Assembly: GCA_900088475.1 (NCBI GenBank)
Contig: FLMG01001166.1
Location: 62,001-126,000, forward strand
Source: Hyphochytrium catenoides
Taxonomy: Eukaryota > Sar > Hyphochytriomycetes > Hyphochytriales > Hyphochytriaceae
Reading direction: 5' to 3'
DNA: 64,000 bases
This document shows, in pieces, positions 25,963-36,469 of the stretch. How positions within the stretch are numbered: position 1 is the first letter of the stretch; the number at the start of each line of letters is the position of its first letter. The notes under the pieces are model-generated. The model saw only the letters and a program-made list of their open reading frames with translations, did not search any database and had not been told where the DNA came from. The translations under genes were made by a program, and so were the position numbers.

Positions 25963-28900
25963 CTAGACGATAGGGCCGAGAGAAGAACTACTCTGAAGCG
26001 TATTGTCCCCTTCAATTCCTGCCCTAAGAAGCACTTCTGCCTCCTGTCTGTTGAGCCACTTCCCGTTAAGGGGAGTGCTGCTGCCTGGCACTGCCAGCTG
26101 AATACGGGTTGGCAGACGAGAGTCTGCCCAACGGAGGCCTAGACGAATGCGTGGAGGCTGGCTATCTTGCTCCCGATTTACCTCTCCAGCCACATTCACG
26201 GCCGTTAAGAGCTTGTTTGAGTTAGGCACCTTTAATTCGTACCATCGTGTGTGCTGGTTGCCGTCGGCGAGCTGTGAAAGAGGGATTTGAACCTCTCCTA
26301 GCACGTGGTCACGGACGCCCGCAGTGTTATAAACAGCGACCTGCGTCAATGAGATTAGAAGCATGCTCGAATGACCCTCTCTTCCTTCCCTGTCCTTTAT
26401 CCTTCTTAACAATCTGTTGTTCAGCCCTGTGCTTTCTTAAGATCTAGCTTGTTGTGGTTTCTATCTTACCTTAAGTGTCTCCTGTCTGTTAGTACGGTGG
26501 AGCCTGTATGACTCGTTCCAGTGAGGGTTAGAGGTTCCTGCAGAGACTATGGTTCTTTCTACGTGATCGCCAATAGTCAACAAGCAGTAGCAGCTGATGT
26601 GCGAGCTGAGCTCGTCATCTTTCAATCCTGACGCCTGATAGACAGTTAGTAGGAGCTTGTCAGGAGTGTACTCTAGTCTCTTCCCCTCGACGTTGATGTC
26701 ATCGACGGCACAGACTTTTCCTGCAGTCCAAACCCCAGGGCGACCAGGGTCCATTATCAGGACTGAGTTGTTTACATCAAAGGTTTCCATATGAACCAAG
26801 CTCTTCTCCAGCCACCTTTCGTTGTCCAACCATAGAGGAGGAGAGCACACAGGGCTTCCATCCCCAATGCTCTCTTTCATATGAACCTTCAGCTTTCCCT
26901 TCTTAATCCAGGCTACACTAGCCTCTCTCCACTCATGTGGCACAGGTGACTCAATAAGAATGGTCTTCCCAATAAGAGAGAGACTCTCTCTCAGCTTGTG
27001 CTTCATCTTCCTTCCCCTGTACGCAATAAGATTCTTGGTGCCAGTGCTAATGTCAGATTTGGTGGAGTTGACAAGGAAGATAATCCCAAGGCCGAGATTC
27101 TCTAAGATGATGAAAGCCACTAACCGAGGGATGTATCCCAGGCACTCCGTTGACGGCCCGTAGTTCTCATCTGTGCCCCCACAACCAAAATAGGCGTCAA
27201 ACCCTCCAGTACAGGCAACGTAAAGGCCTGGAACAATCATCGCCGCCAGCATTGCCTCAAAGAAGAGAACATTTTCCCATGTGCCTATCCCTAACATTCT
27301 TTGCGGGATAGGTCGCTTGAAGTCAATGCATAGCTTGATCAGATCAAAGCGGAATGAGATTTTGTTGTTCACATAGCCGCAGAGGGCGCAGAATGGCCAA
27401 ACCACAGAGAAGAGCGTGATGTAGGAGAACTGTATGCATTGATGCAGGAGGTCAGAGAAGGAGGACCAGAAAGAGAGACCACCCTCCTCCAGCACCGTAT
27501 CTGCGGTATAGTTATAACTCCTGCACTCGAAGGAAGGCTTCAGGTAGAGAAGAGAGCTCATCTTCTCGTCATAAAGTTCCGCAAAGTCTTGAAGAAGTCT
27601 CTCATGAAGCATCGCGCTAACTTTGGCAAATCTGCTAGACGATGTCGCCTCCACGATGGAGGAGGTTAACGCCACGTCCTGGGAGCTGAGAGGAGGACTA
27701 CTTGCGCTATCCTCTTTCTTCTGTCCCAATGTCGAGGTAGAAGGAACAGCCATTTGCGCCGAAGGCGAGAGAGAGGACATTGGGGATGGCGTCACTCCCG
27801 CTTTATCTCTCCCAGCATTCTCTCCGCCCAAGATCCCTTTTTCTTTAAGCGCTTGCTTCATCTTCAACACGCCTTCGTCGATTGAGTCTGTAGTAACTCT
27901 GACTCTTGAACGAGCGGCAAGGATAGCCTTCCTTCCCAGCCAAGGAAGAAAAGTGTTCACTAACAAGTTAAGTCCTTGCGTTACCACCAGTGGGGTTACA
28001 AAGGCGCTGTCCATGGCTAGCTTAGCTGGAGGATGTGAAGAGGCAAGATGAAGTTCTATCAGCAAGCAATCTCGCAAGCGCATCAAAGAAGAGAGAGTAG
28101 AGCCTAAGGTGTTGGTAAAAGACGCTTTTAAGGAGTTTCCCTGAGGTGATGACACGAAGGTTTTTGCAGGTACCACAGAAAGCAATGAATGAGAAGAAGA
28201 TAGGAAGGAGCAAGTGTGCAGGTGGTTTGTCTTACACTGATCCCATTGCCTTGCATAGTACACCGAGTGGTTGAAAGTGACATACTTATTTGGGTCAATG
28301 TGCTTCATGATAAAAGTTTGAATGTCGCTGCCATAAGGAATGTAAAGAAAGGCGAGCACCAGGAACCAATAGAAGTATCCTAGCCACGTGAACAGAAATG
28401 TCTTCATCACGAAGCCCTTCGTCTTCTCAGCTGGAAGGAGAATAAAGTTAGTTGAGACCGAGAGAAAGGAACGAAGCGGGAAGAAAGGATAGACAGAGCC
28501 AAAGGACAGTATAAGCGATATGCGACGCACTGGGGACAATGACCAAAAGGTTGGAAGAATGAGATGATCAAAAGGAAACATATTATCCATAAGCCTGACA
28601 GGCAAAACACGACATCTGAGAAAAATGAGGTTGCAGGTCAAGGATAGGGACCAAGCCAGGATCTCACCCTGAGTTCTCCAATTCTCCCATTCATTAAACT
28701 TCGCCGCCAGCGCTTCAAAAATGGCAGTGAACAGAATGTCAATGGTAATTCCCAGCACCACTCCCTGGATGAAGATGTAGAACCAGCGGCCAGTTCCTAG
28801 TAGGGGTCTAGAAGACGCAAAGCATCCAAGGAAGCTGGAACACTCTGGACCGTAGATCCTGTTTGTCTCCTCACAATAGCTCTGGCAACTTTTGATGCCC

Positions 28901-31795
28901 AGCTCTTCCTGCACCTGTGCTGTGCACTTTTCTAAACAAACAGAGGAATCCACCCAGTCACAGCGCGGATCCACGCATGCCGGAGTCATTACAGCCACAA
29001 TATACCTAGGCCATCAGGGTCAGCGGCCATCAATAAGCGGTTTAAAGGCGAGGCTTGCCATGAGAAGAAAGACATAGCGATACGAAGAAGAATATACACT
29101 AAGATGGAAGAAGAAGACGGAGGTGGTGAGCACCGACGGCCTCGCCTTTTCTATAGATTGACGCTCCTTACCATTGAATATACAGCGCCAAAAAGACCGC
29201 CAGTATGAGGGTGCAGAAGCTAAAGAAACCGATGTAAACCAGGAACTTAAGCCAACGCTTCTTCGGGTTGTACACTTTTACAGAGATCAAATCGGGCTTC
29301 TCTCCGGGGTCAGCAATGTTGACAGTTTCAATGTGGTCGTGCTTGAAGTTTGGATTCTCATACTCGATCTGGATGGCAGGAGAGAAGAAGAGTATTGGTG
29401 GGTTATGACAGGTAAGGAACATGTCTAAAGAAGAAGATGCAGCGAAAAGAGCTCATCGAAGATTCTATGCAGGTCTGTACTATAGCCAGCCGAGAAAGGC
29501 GGGGCTGCCTGTCTTGAGAGCCAAAATAAGTAGAATAACCAGGCGAAAAGCATTCACAGCTCAAACCAAGGGAAAGGATCGCTGCTGTTCAGTGTGAAGG
29601 AGTTAGTGGGCATAGACCCAGACCCAGATCTTTACCTCGTGAGCCTGTAGCAGACCCCAGGACAGCTTCAACTCATTCAGCTTTCGCCTCCACAATTTGA
29701 TCAGGAGAGGAGCCCATATTAGAGCCATGAACATGCCAAAGAACCTGGAGAATGAGACCACAAGAAGCGTGAGAAAGATGAACGAGCCTGTAACATTTGC
29801 GATTTGGTGCCGAAAGCTACTCCGATAAGAGGTCCCGCTATGAAGGACTATGTAGCCAGTGGCACATTTTGTTTCCTAATCTCTTCTCCGCGTCACTATC
29901 TAAGCTCTTCACCACTACTCCTCGCGTCAGCCCTTCACTCACCCTAGGCCCGCTTGGTATGTTGAATAATCAGCCCAGCGCCAGATAATCCATATTAATG
30001 GTCCCAGTATACTGGGACCAGCCAGTGCCACAGTGTAGAGCCTAATGTAGGCGAAGTAGAATGCAACTTGCAAGCCAAAATGATTCTTGAGACGGTTGAG
30101 AGCCAGATTTTGCACAGCCTTGGACTTGGAGTCCAGACCCACCGACCAGTTCCGGAAGAAAAAGTCATTCAGGCTAACACAGATAAGATAAATTAAACAA
30201 TGCGATAAGCAGCCGGATAAGAGATACGAAGGGAACCGATCAAGTAGGGGCAACCGCGAGGTGATAAGGTAGGAAGAGAGAGACAGGACCAAAGAGATAA
30301 ACAGAGAGGGATGGAAGGAAAGACCGGCCATGTTCTTACCCGGCGTCATGGAGCGGAAAGACTGTCTGGATAATCTCGTCCTTGTTCTCCTCGATTCCTT
30401 GAATGCCAGCTCCTCGAGGTTCCCGCTCCACACTGCGGGTAAGCAGGTGCTGCCAGGCTTCGAGTCTATTCGCTGGAGTCAACACCTCTCCGTTATCCTC
30501 ATAGTCTTCCCCTATCGTTGCGGCCTGTAAGGGATAAGATTATGTGTGATAAGACTACGGTCCGGTCCTGTGGGACTCTTGATCCCCCGACGTCTATTTC
30601 TCCCCCTTGTCCTCATTCAATAGTCTTGGTATTTTCTGCCAGTACTCACTTCCCTAAATTCTTCGTTCCTAGCTCTACGCAGTCGTAACTTCTCGCTTCT
30701 CTCTTGCTTTGATTTCCCTGTCTTACATCTTCCTCTGATAGGTATTCCACAGCCCTTTCCATTCTCAGAAGCTTGTCCTCTCTCGAGATAAGCCATGATG
30801 GGGCATTGAGTAGAACTACGATGAACTCTCTTGAGGTCTGCGTAGCCTCTAGGATAGTCACCTCAATACCAGCTCTAGTGAGATTGGTAATAACCTATAG
30901 AGATGAGGAGATATGACAAAATTAGGTCATGAGCGTAGCTGTACTGTCGCCGATCGCAATCCTGAAGGTTGGAAACCAGATTTCACTTTCTGGGATGAAC
31001 TTGCCCTCTTTAACTGCAACGTAAGGTAATCTCTCTTCAATGTCTCTTACCTCTCGCTGCTGCAGATACTCCTTGGCCGGATCATCACCATGGTTCTTCA
31101 GCACCACTGCAAACTCGTAGGGTAGACGGGGCCGCAAGTTAAGCAGCTCAACAATAGCTGATGCCATCCACACAATGGTGCAGTCTTGCACTGTTGCAGA
31201 GAATTAGTCCAACTCAACTGAATAAAGGGAGGTTTAGAGCAGACATGTAGGAGAGAAAGAGGAGCAAGGTCAAGGCAGCGGAAGAGAGAAGAGGATGCTA
31301 GGGGCAATTGGTCAGGAGGGAGGAGAAGTGACGAAAGACGGAGAAGGACAGGCAGTACCTGCAGTGACTTCCGTAGAGGGTCCATCTTGCTTGCAATCTG
31401 CTGGGAAACCGAAGACAGACGCCTCTTCATATATAGTGCCTGACGATGAGATGGCCTTGCCCGACTTTACTATGTACAGACCATCTACAAATGGCCAGTG
31501 AATAAGGGCAGATAAAGGCCGGTATATAGCTACCAAACTCACCGCACTGCTCCCCTGTCCGTGTGATACTGGCATCCTTCTTATAGTGCCGTACTTGAAC
31601 TATGCGAGTCAGCATCAGCAACTCATCCTCGGGTATATTTTTTAGGCAGGCAACCTCTCTTAGGAATCGTGCCTCGCAGACAGGGTCCTCCAACCTCTTT
31701 GTGATGAGCTCCCCAACACTCGGAAAAAGCCCTGCAAAGCAGAGAATTCCCGATTTCACCTTCTTTAAGCCGCGAACTACCAACTCATTCGCCAT
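25963..31795 (-). CDS. Cyclic-nucleotide-binding-fold / anoctamin (TMEM16) / C2 fusion protein
   Basis: Anoctamins are dimeric Ca2+-activated lipid scramblases or chloride channels. Twelve exons splice in phase to 1,291 residues: 31795-31543, 31484-31359, 31190-31051, 30894-30727, 30524-30340, 30173-29943, 29744-29636, 29368-29172, 29005-28668, 28430-28236, 28025-26470, 26340-25963. Residues about 45-150 form a cNMP-binding fold (IPEDEL, RTGEQCDGLYIVKSGKA, STEVTAVQDC). Residues 150-235 match the anoctamin N-terminal domain (YEFAVVLKNH, FIVVLLNAP); TPANRLEAWQHLLT and TVFPLHDA follow. The spans include HFGLQVAFYFAYIRLYT, FFGMFMALIWAPLLIKLW and FNEWENWRTQ, then an 8-Cys external loop, and later CIQFSYITLFSVVWPF, GYVNN and IGTWENVLFFE. 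Residues about 1095-1290 hold a C2 domain (LLLTVYQASGLKDDE, NPHWNESYRL). By eye, several anoctamin Ca2+ ligands and the cNBD phosphate-cassette Glu and Arg are changed. It is divergent to the TRIC-like gene. Confidence 0.85.
28026..28235 (-). other. In-frame, stop-free 210-base intron of the anoctamin gene
   Basis: The donor GTAAGA follows ARQWDQ and the acceptor CCTCCAG precedes KLAMDSAF in phase. It is also a multiple of three without a stop, so it hides in a long open frame together with the 237-base intron. Confidence 0.7.
28431..28667 (-). other. In-frame, stop-free 237-base intron of the anoctamin gene
   Basis: The donor GTGAGA follows WENWRTQ and the acceptor TTCCAG precedes EKTKGFVMK. 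The length is a multiple of three and the reading frame stays open, so unspliced RNA would add 79 hydrophobic residues inside the loop between spans 4 and 5, where anoctamins have none. Confidence 0.75.
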
Positions 31796-32651
31796 CTTGA
31801 GGCAGAGGTGAGTGATCAAATGCCTTTGACAAAGTGAGGCCTAGAGGCACTCTATCATGCCCACATGCTCCTTTACTAAGCCCAGATCAACTTTCGAACG
31901 AGCTGTCTCGGAGGTGATCTTGAGCGCACTGACGGTGTATTCTGGCTGCTATTGAGCTCGACCTTTACCTCCATAGAAGCTCCTTACGCGCCTATCTCAA
32001 CTTCAGCTTAGGCTCGCTCCCTATCCTCCTCTCCACAGCCACATCTCTCTTCGCTCCGTCATCCCTTCTCGGCTCCATCTATATGATTCTAACCCTCTGT
32101 TCTGAGTAGAAGTTCAACTCCGTCCACAGCGGGATAGAAGAGCTAGTTGCGAGCCTCCATGTCAGCACCAGGCCTGGGGTTATAAGACTGACAAGTCAAG
32201 GTTTGACATGCAACGAGGGCCCACGAAAGAAGTAACGGCCCTTCCAACCTCTTTGTAACACCCACTCACTCATACCAAGAAGTGATAACCGATTACTGAT
32301 TCTTCCGCGTTAGCGGCTATCTGACGGTCCTTGTACTGTGCGAGTACTCGTAGATTTTTGACTTGATTTTTGAATATTGATATCTGCCGCCAAGTGGCAC
32401 TCTGTGTGGAGATTTTATAGGACAAACCAGGACGAACGGATGAACCTGTGAAGACAGAGACAGAGACTCTTCAGGCGTTAGGAGTATCTTTTTGCAGATA
32501 GTACGTCCGTAAGAGCAAGAGGCTCATGACTTGGGAAGAGTAAGGGCGCCGGCCAATAGACTCGCCTCAAAGATAGCTAGCGCCGGCGTGGAAGGTCTCC
32601 TTTAGCTTACATCTTACAAGTGATCCGATAGAGATTAATTAAAGGCAAAGC
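31796..32651. other. Divergent 5' region, anoctamin fusion and TRIC-like gene
   Basis: The two ATGs face outwards from 856 bases. No coding potential was recognised. This is the likely location of both promoters, but I could not fix a core motif. Confidence 0.45.
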
Positions 32652-33632
32652 ATGCAGGATCACGCATTTGCCACTAGGGCCAGGAAAAAAACTAGTAGGG
32701 AGGAGCGAGAGCCAACGAATGGGAAGAAGACCAAGAAGAGGCAGCGCAAGGCTCGTGATGCGTATTCACCTGAGGGAGAGGAAAGTTTAGATGAAGGACG
32801 GAGACGATGGACTTCGTCCACTGTGGCATTCTTCTCCAGGGCTAACGTGGGCTTGTACTATCTCTTCAGCATCTTCCTGGCTGGCTTCCTAGCCAATACA
32901 TTGCTAACAGATGAGTTTCAACGGTCAGACTCCCAGCAAGAATGGTTTGCTCTAGCAGTCGGAGTAGGAAAGATGACCTTTGTTATGTTCAAGTACAGGA
33001 AGTCCAATCCTCTACCATCATCACTATTGGCAACTATTATTGGCAGCTTCGTCTTCCAATTTGCAGTTGGAAGCTTGGAAAATCTTCTTTTTGGCACCGT
33101 ACCTTCTTGGCTACGGAATCCGGCTGTGATAGTTCAGCACATCTTCTGCTTCAGCCTAATCTTTTGGTCGCCAGCAGATATCATCTTTACAGAGCTTCAG
33201 CGTCATTTGGTATTACAGGTCTCTATCGGGTGTCTATACACGGTCGCTAAGGTCCGAGCAGTACATCGTATACATTCGCATACAGACAAGCAGTGGTGGT
33301 ATGGTGGCATTCTTCTCTCCTTCTGGGAGCTTTTTGGGAACACGCTGCTGACGAAGCTCTATGTGTGGCTGGTGTCTGCGTTATATCAACGGCGACGCGA
33401 TAGCTTAGCCTTGAAGGCCGTCAAGGATTTTTTCTCTTCTACACGCATGGGGATGTCTTACATTCTGTTTGCTACTGTCTTCGTCTTATTCCTTTTCATT
33501 AGCACAACCACCTCAACTGGAACGGACTATTGGAAACACCCGCTCACTATCCTGGCGTTTAGCTTCCTCATTTTGAAGGACTATTCGCATCTGTGGAGTA
33601 CCATTACACACGGCAAGAAGAAGCACAGTTGA
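32652..33632 (+). CDS. TRIC-like (TMEM38-type) cation channel, intronless
   Basis: TRIC channels are trimeric K+ channels of ER/SR membranes that balance charge during Ca2+ release. The single-exon product of 326 residues starts with a very basic tail of about 50 residues (KKTKKRQRKARD), then about seven hydrophobic spans. Its pattern follows TRIC: NPLPSSLLATIIGSFVF for the 'HPLASW...CFGG' span; SLIFWSPADIIF for the 'YCPxDLxY' motif; a basic KVRAVHRI segment for 'KEVxRxxKI'; GGILLSFWELFGNTLL for the Gly-rich pore helix; and a final FSFLILKDYSHL span. The tail GKKKHS is lysine-rich. The match rests on motif order rather than strong identity, so another small membrane family is possible. The stop lies 131 bases from the HtrA stop. 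Confidence 0.55.
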   Translation: MQDHAFATRARKKTSREEREPTNGKKTKKRQRKARDAYSPEGEESLDEGRRRWTSSTVAFFSRANVGLYYLFSIFLAGFLANTLLTDEFQRSDSQQEWFALAVGVGKMTFVMFKYRKSNPLPSSLLATIIGSFVFQFAVGSLENLLFGTVPSWLRNPAVIVQHIFCFSLIFWSPADIIFTELQRHLVLQVSIGCLYTVAKVRAVHRIHSHTDKQWWYGGILLSFWELFGNTLLTKLYVWLVSALYQRRRDSLALKAVKDFFSSTRMGMSYILFATVFVLFLFISTTTSTGTDYWKHPLTILAFSFLILKDYSHLWSTITHGKKKHS

Positions 33633-33763
33633 TCATAGAGAATGCTACGTAGGCAGGCGATGAGTGTCACTTGTTACTAAATACGGCTTGCCTAACTCGG
33701 CATGGCGCTTAATGTCTCATTTTGCATTCTTCATCTCTCTCCCCTGTCTCCTTAATTAGGCTA

Positions 33764-35941
33764 TTAGTAGGTGTACGTGGGCTGCACGTTGATAGTAACG
33801 GGCTCGGAAGAGTTTAGACGTCTAACCTTAAGCGTGAAGCCTTCATATATCTTTCGGTTCAGCTCCCGATAAATATCTCGGGTGCTTGTCACAGGCTTGC
33901 CTTCGAACTCCACGATGACATCGTACCTCCTTAAACCTGCCCGCTCTGCAGGGCTTGCAGGGCTAATTGAGAAGACAATAACGCCCGCCTTGACGTCGGG
34001 GTACCTTCATTACAAGCAGGAGAGAGGGGGAAGGGGCAGCATGTCTCAGCTACCAGCAAATGAATATCAGTGTGAAGATGATACCGGCTTATTATAACTT
34101 GTAGCTCTGGGTCTCTTTTGTTCAAAGAGATCATCGTCATTCCAACGTACGGCCTGCAAACCCTTCCCGTCCGTCGCAGCTGGTCAATAACCTGAGAGAT
34201 ATGGGCTTTAGGATCTATCGGGCGCTGAGGAAAGAGGCACCACAAGGAAGAGTTGTCTCTCGAAGACTCCTGGTACTGCAGGACCATAATTAACTCGAAA
34301 GCCAATAATGCTAGCATACCGGCCAAGCTGTATCAATGGGAATTGCGAAGCTAACGCCGGACGCACTTGCCAGCTTAATAGCATTAATGCCTATCACCTA
34401 GACGTGAGATAAAAGTGTTAGTGAACAGAGAGCTGTACCTTTGCCGAAGATTGATCACCAGGCACCAAGCAAGGACAAGGGAGACAGAGAGAACAGCACC
34501 TCTCCATCCACATTGATCAAGGGACCTCCCGAGTTTCCAGAGTTGATAGCGGCATCCGTCTGGATGAACTCCCGGTTTGAACGAGGAAGACCAAGCTCGC
34601 TACTGTGCCTTGCAACCGCACTCACTACTCCAACACTGACACTATTCTGCAAAGAGAGAGGGCTACCCAGGGCGATGACCCACTCTCCCACGCGCAAATT
34701 TGCCGAGGAACCTTATAAGCGAATTAGCCTTGCTGTCGCATCAATTTTGAAGGGAGGGGATTACCAGCCAAAACTTGAGGTTGAAGAATGGGATATGCGA
34801 AGAAAGTCCAGGGGAAGTGCCAAAAGGAGCAAAAAGTGCAAAGATTACCGGAGACTCTTATAACATGTAGCTCTTGGTCAGAGCAGGAAGCTATTCAGTT
34901 AAGTTGGGGTCAGCGAGTGTGCTAGACCGCAGAAGAAAGAACTATAGTGATTCTGAAGAAGAAGAGGTACCAAGCTTCATAACAGGTAGCTTCTCGTTTA
35001 CTGGTGGGTCGATCTTGATCAGGGCCAGGTCGGATTGCGTGTCCATGCTATGGACCTTACCAATAAATGTTTCTCCATCACTCCTCGTCACTTCAACCTA
35101 CGACAGCAACTCTTTACCTTCAACAGGTTATTGGAGCAACGGACAAGGGAGACCCACATGCTGTCCCCTTTGTCCAGCTACGACGTGGGCATTTGTGACA
35201 ATAAACCCGTCATCCGAGATAATGAAGCCAGATCCAGTGCTAGCGGTAAGCATGCGGCTAGTCAGATCTGCGGCTAGCAGGTTATCAGAGTTAGACGTGG
35301 AAAAAGCAGGGATAGAGTGAGCAGCAATAGCGCGTTCTCCTAAAGTGAACGTTTGAGGTTTACACGCTGTTTCCAGTGCTTACTTCTTGGAACCAGGATG
35401 TTGACTAGTGCTGGAAAGGCTTTCTCCGTAGCATCCGCAATGAAGTTCCTCGAGTGATAGCCTGGAGGCTTGGATGCCGCTTGTGGCGCGATTTTCTGTG
35501 CGCCTCTCGGATGTGCTTCTTCTGAAAGTACCTGTCGGTCATACCCTTAAACAAAGGATATCAAGGCAGCGTAGTGGTTGTCAGTTCGTCTCATAGTGCT
35601 TTAAATTTCTTGATCGGTAGAAAGTGAGATAGAAGAGAATGACCGAAGTCCGCCAAGCATAATTACATAGACGAACAGCTAATAGTTGTGCTAGTGTTAC
35701 AGTCTTCTTTACCTGTTGCTCCCAAGCCGATCAAGCCAAGAAGAGTAAGAAGCACGCCCTTCCCCTTTCGATCAGATCCCTCTCTCCCTGAAGGGTTCAC
35801 CCAAAGGGCAGTGCATGGTCTAATGGCGGCCACAAAGCTCGCTTGCTGTCGCCTTGCCATAAGTTGCCTCCAAGACCCATGCGCCTGAGGTTCGAAGAGT
35901 TGACGCCGGACGCCATGAGATAGAAGAACCCTCTTGAGCAT
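33764..35941 (-). CDS. HtrA/DegP-type serine protease with PDZ domain, probably mitochondrial
   Basis: ATP-independent quality-control protease of the HTRA2 type. The ATG at 35941 gives [16 protein letters not shown], a basic presequence lacking acidic residues at its start. A short membrane anchor follows ([16 protein letters not shown]). Exons in order read [18 protein letters not shown], then [20 protein letters not shown] with the catalytic His, then [15 protein letters not shown] with the Asp, then [20 protein letters not shown] with the Ser. [20 protein letters not shown] comes next. A C-terminal PDZ domain begins at YVGMTMISL and continues [19 protein letters not shown], ending PTYTY and a TAA at 33764-33766. 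All three triad residues are present. Several introns of about 60-200 bases are visible. The HtrA and TRIC-like genes converge. Confidence 0.88.
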
Positions 35942-36469
35942 TGTTGCTATCACTTTCTTGACCTGATGATGGGCAAGTGACTGTCTACCCTTTACGTTGA
36001 TTATACGGTCCCCAGGAGCGCTCTACGAGGCCCTGCGTATAGAGTACGTTATCATCTGGATCTTATTTCTAGGAAGCTCAACAAACGAGGAGACAAGAGT
36101 CGTCCATCAAGCGTTCTCCGTGACAATCCAGGAGCAAGCTTGGAGCTGGGGTACGAACGTACGAACAGAGATTTGTACGATAAGGATTCTGATCAACAGA
36201 GATGCGTTACCCGCTTCTAAGAACAATGATCTTGATATGAAGGGTTGTTGGCGTTATAGGTAAAGCATCTTCCTAGTCTGCTGCCACTACAATCTGAAGA
36301 AGACGAAGGTGCATGGACTCAATCAAGGCTAGGCGCTCCTCTATCAAACTTTCTCTCCTCTTCGCTTTCTCATGAACAGCCCTCAAGTGCAGCGGCTAAC
36401 AGCTCCTTGAATGGGATGAGGTAGCGTCATCGCAGATCAACGATAGCCTTTCTATTTATGCGGATAGAT
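35942..36469. other. Intergenic region between HtrA start and glucosidase II beta stop
   Basis: Both neighbours are on the minus strand. It contains the HtrA 5' region and the 3' flank of the glucosidase gene. Only weak open frames; nothing recognised. Confidence 0.4.

Noticed and set aside
26270-26310. tRNA B-box-like GGATTTGAACC
   Set aside because: It lies inside the C2-domain coding exon of the anoctamin fusion, and no cloverleaf could be formed around it.
30922-31050. Open stretch with ERLPYVAVKEGKF as an anoctamin exon
   Set aside because: It follows a strong GTAAGAG donor and ends in a stop before the next exon. Skipping it joins QQRE to VITNLTRAG in phase, exactly as in the anoctamin N-terminal domain.
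31051-31795. Treating the cNBD part as a separate upstream gene
   Set aside because: The exon 31190-31051 contains the end of the cNBD and the start of the anoctamin N-domain in one frame, and no stop or new start separates them.
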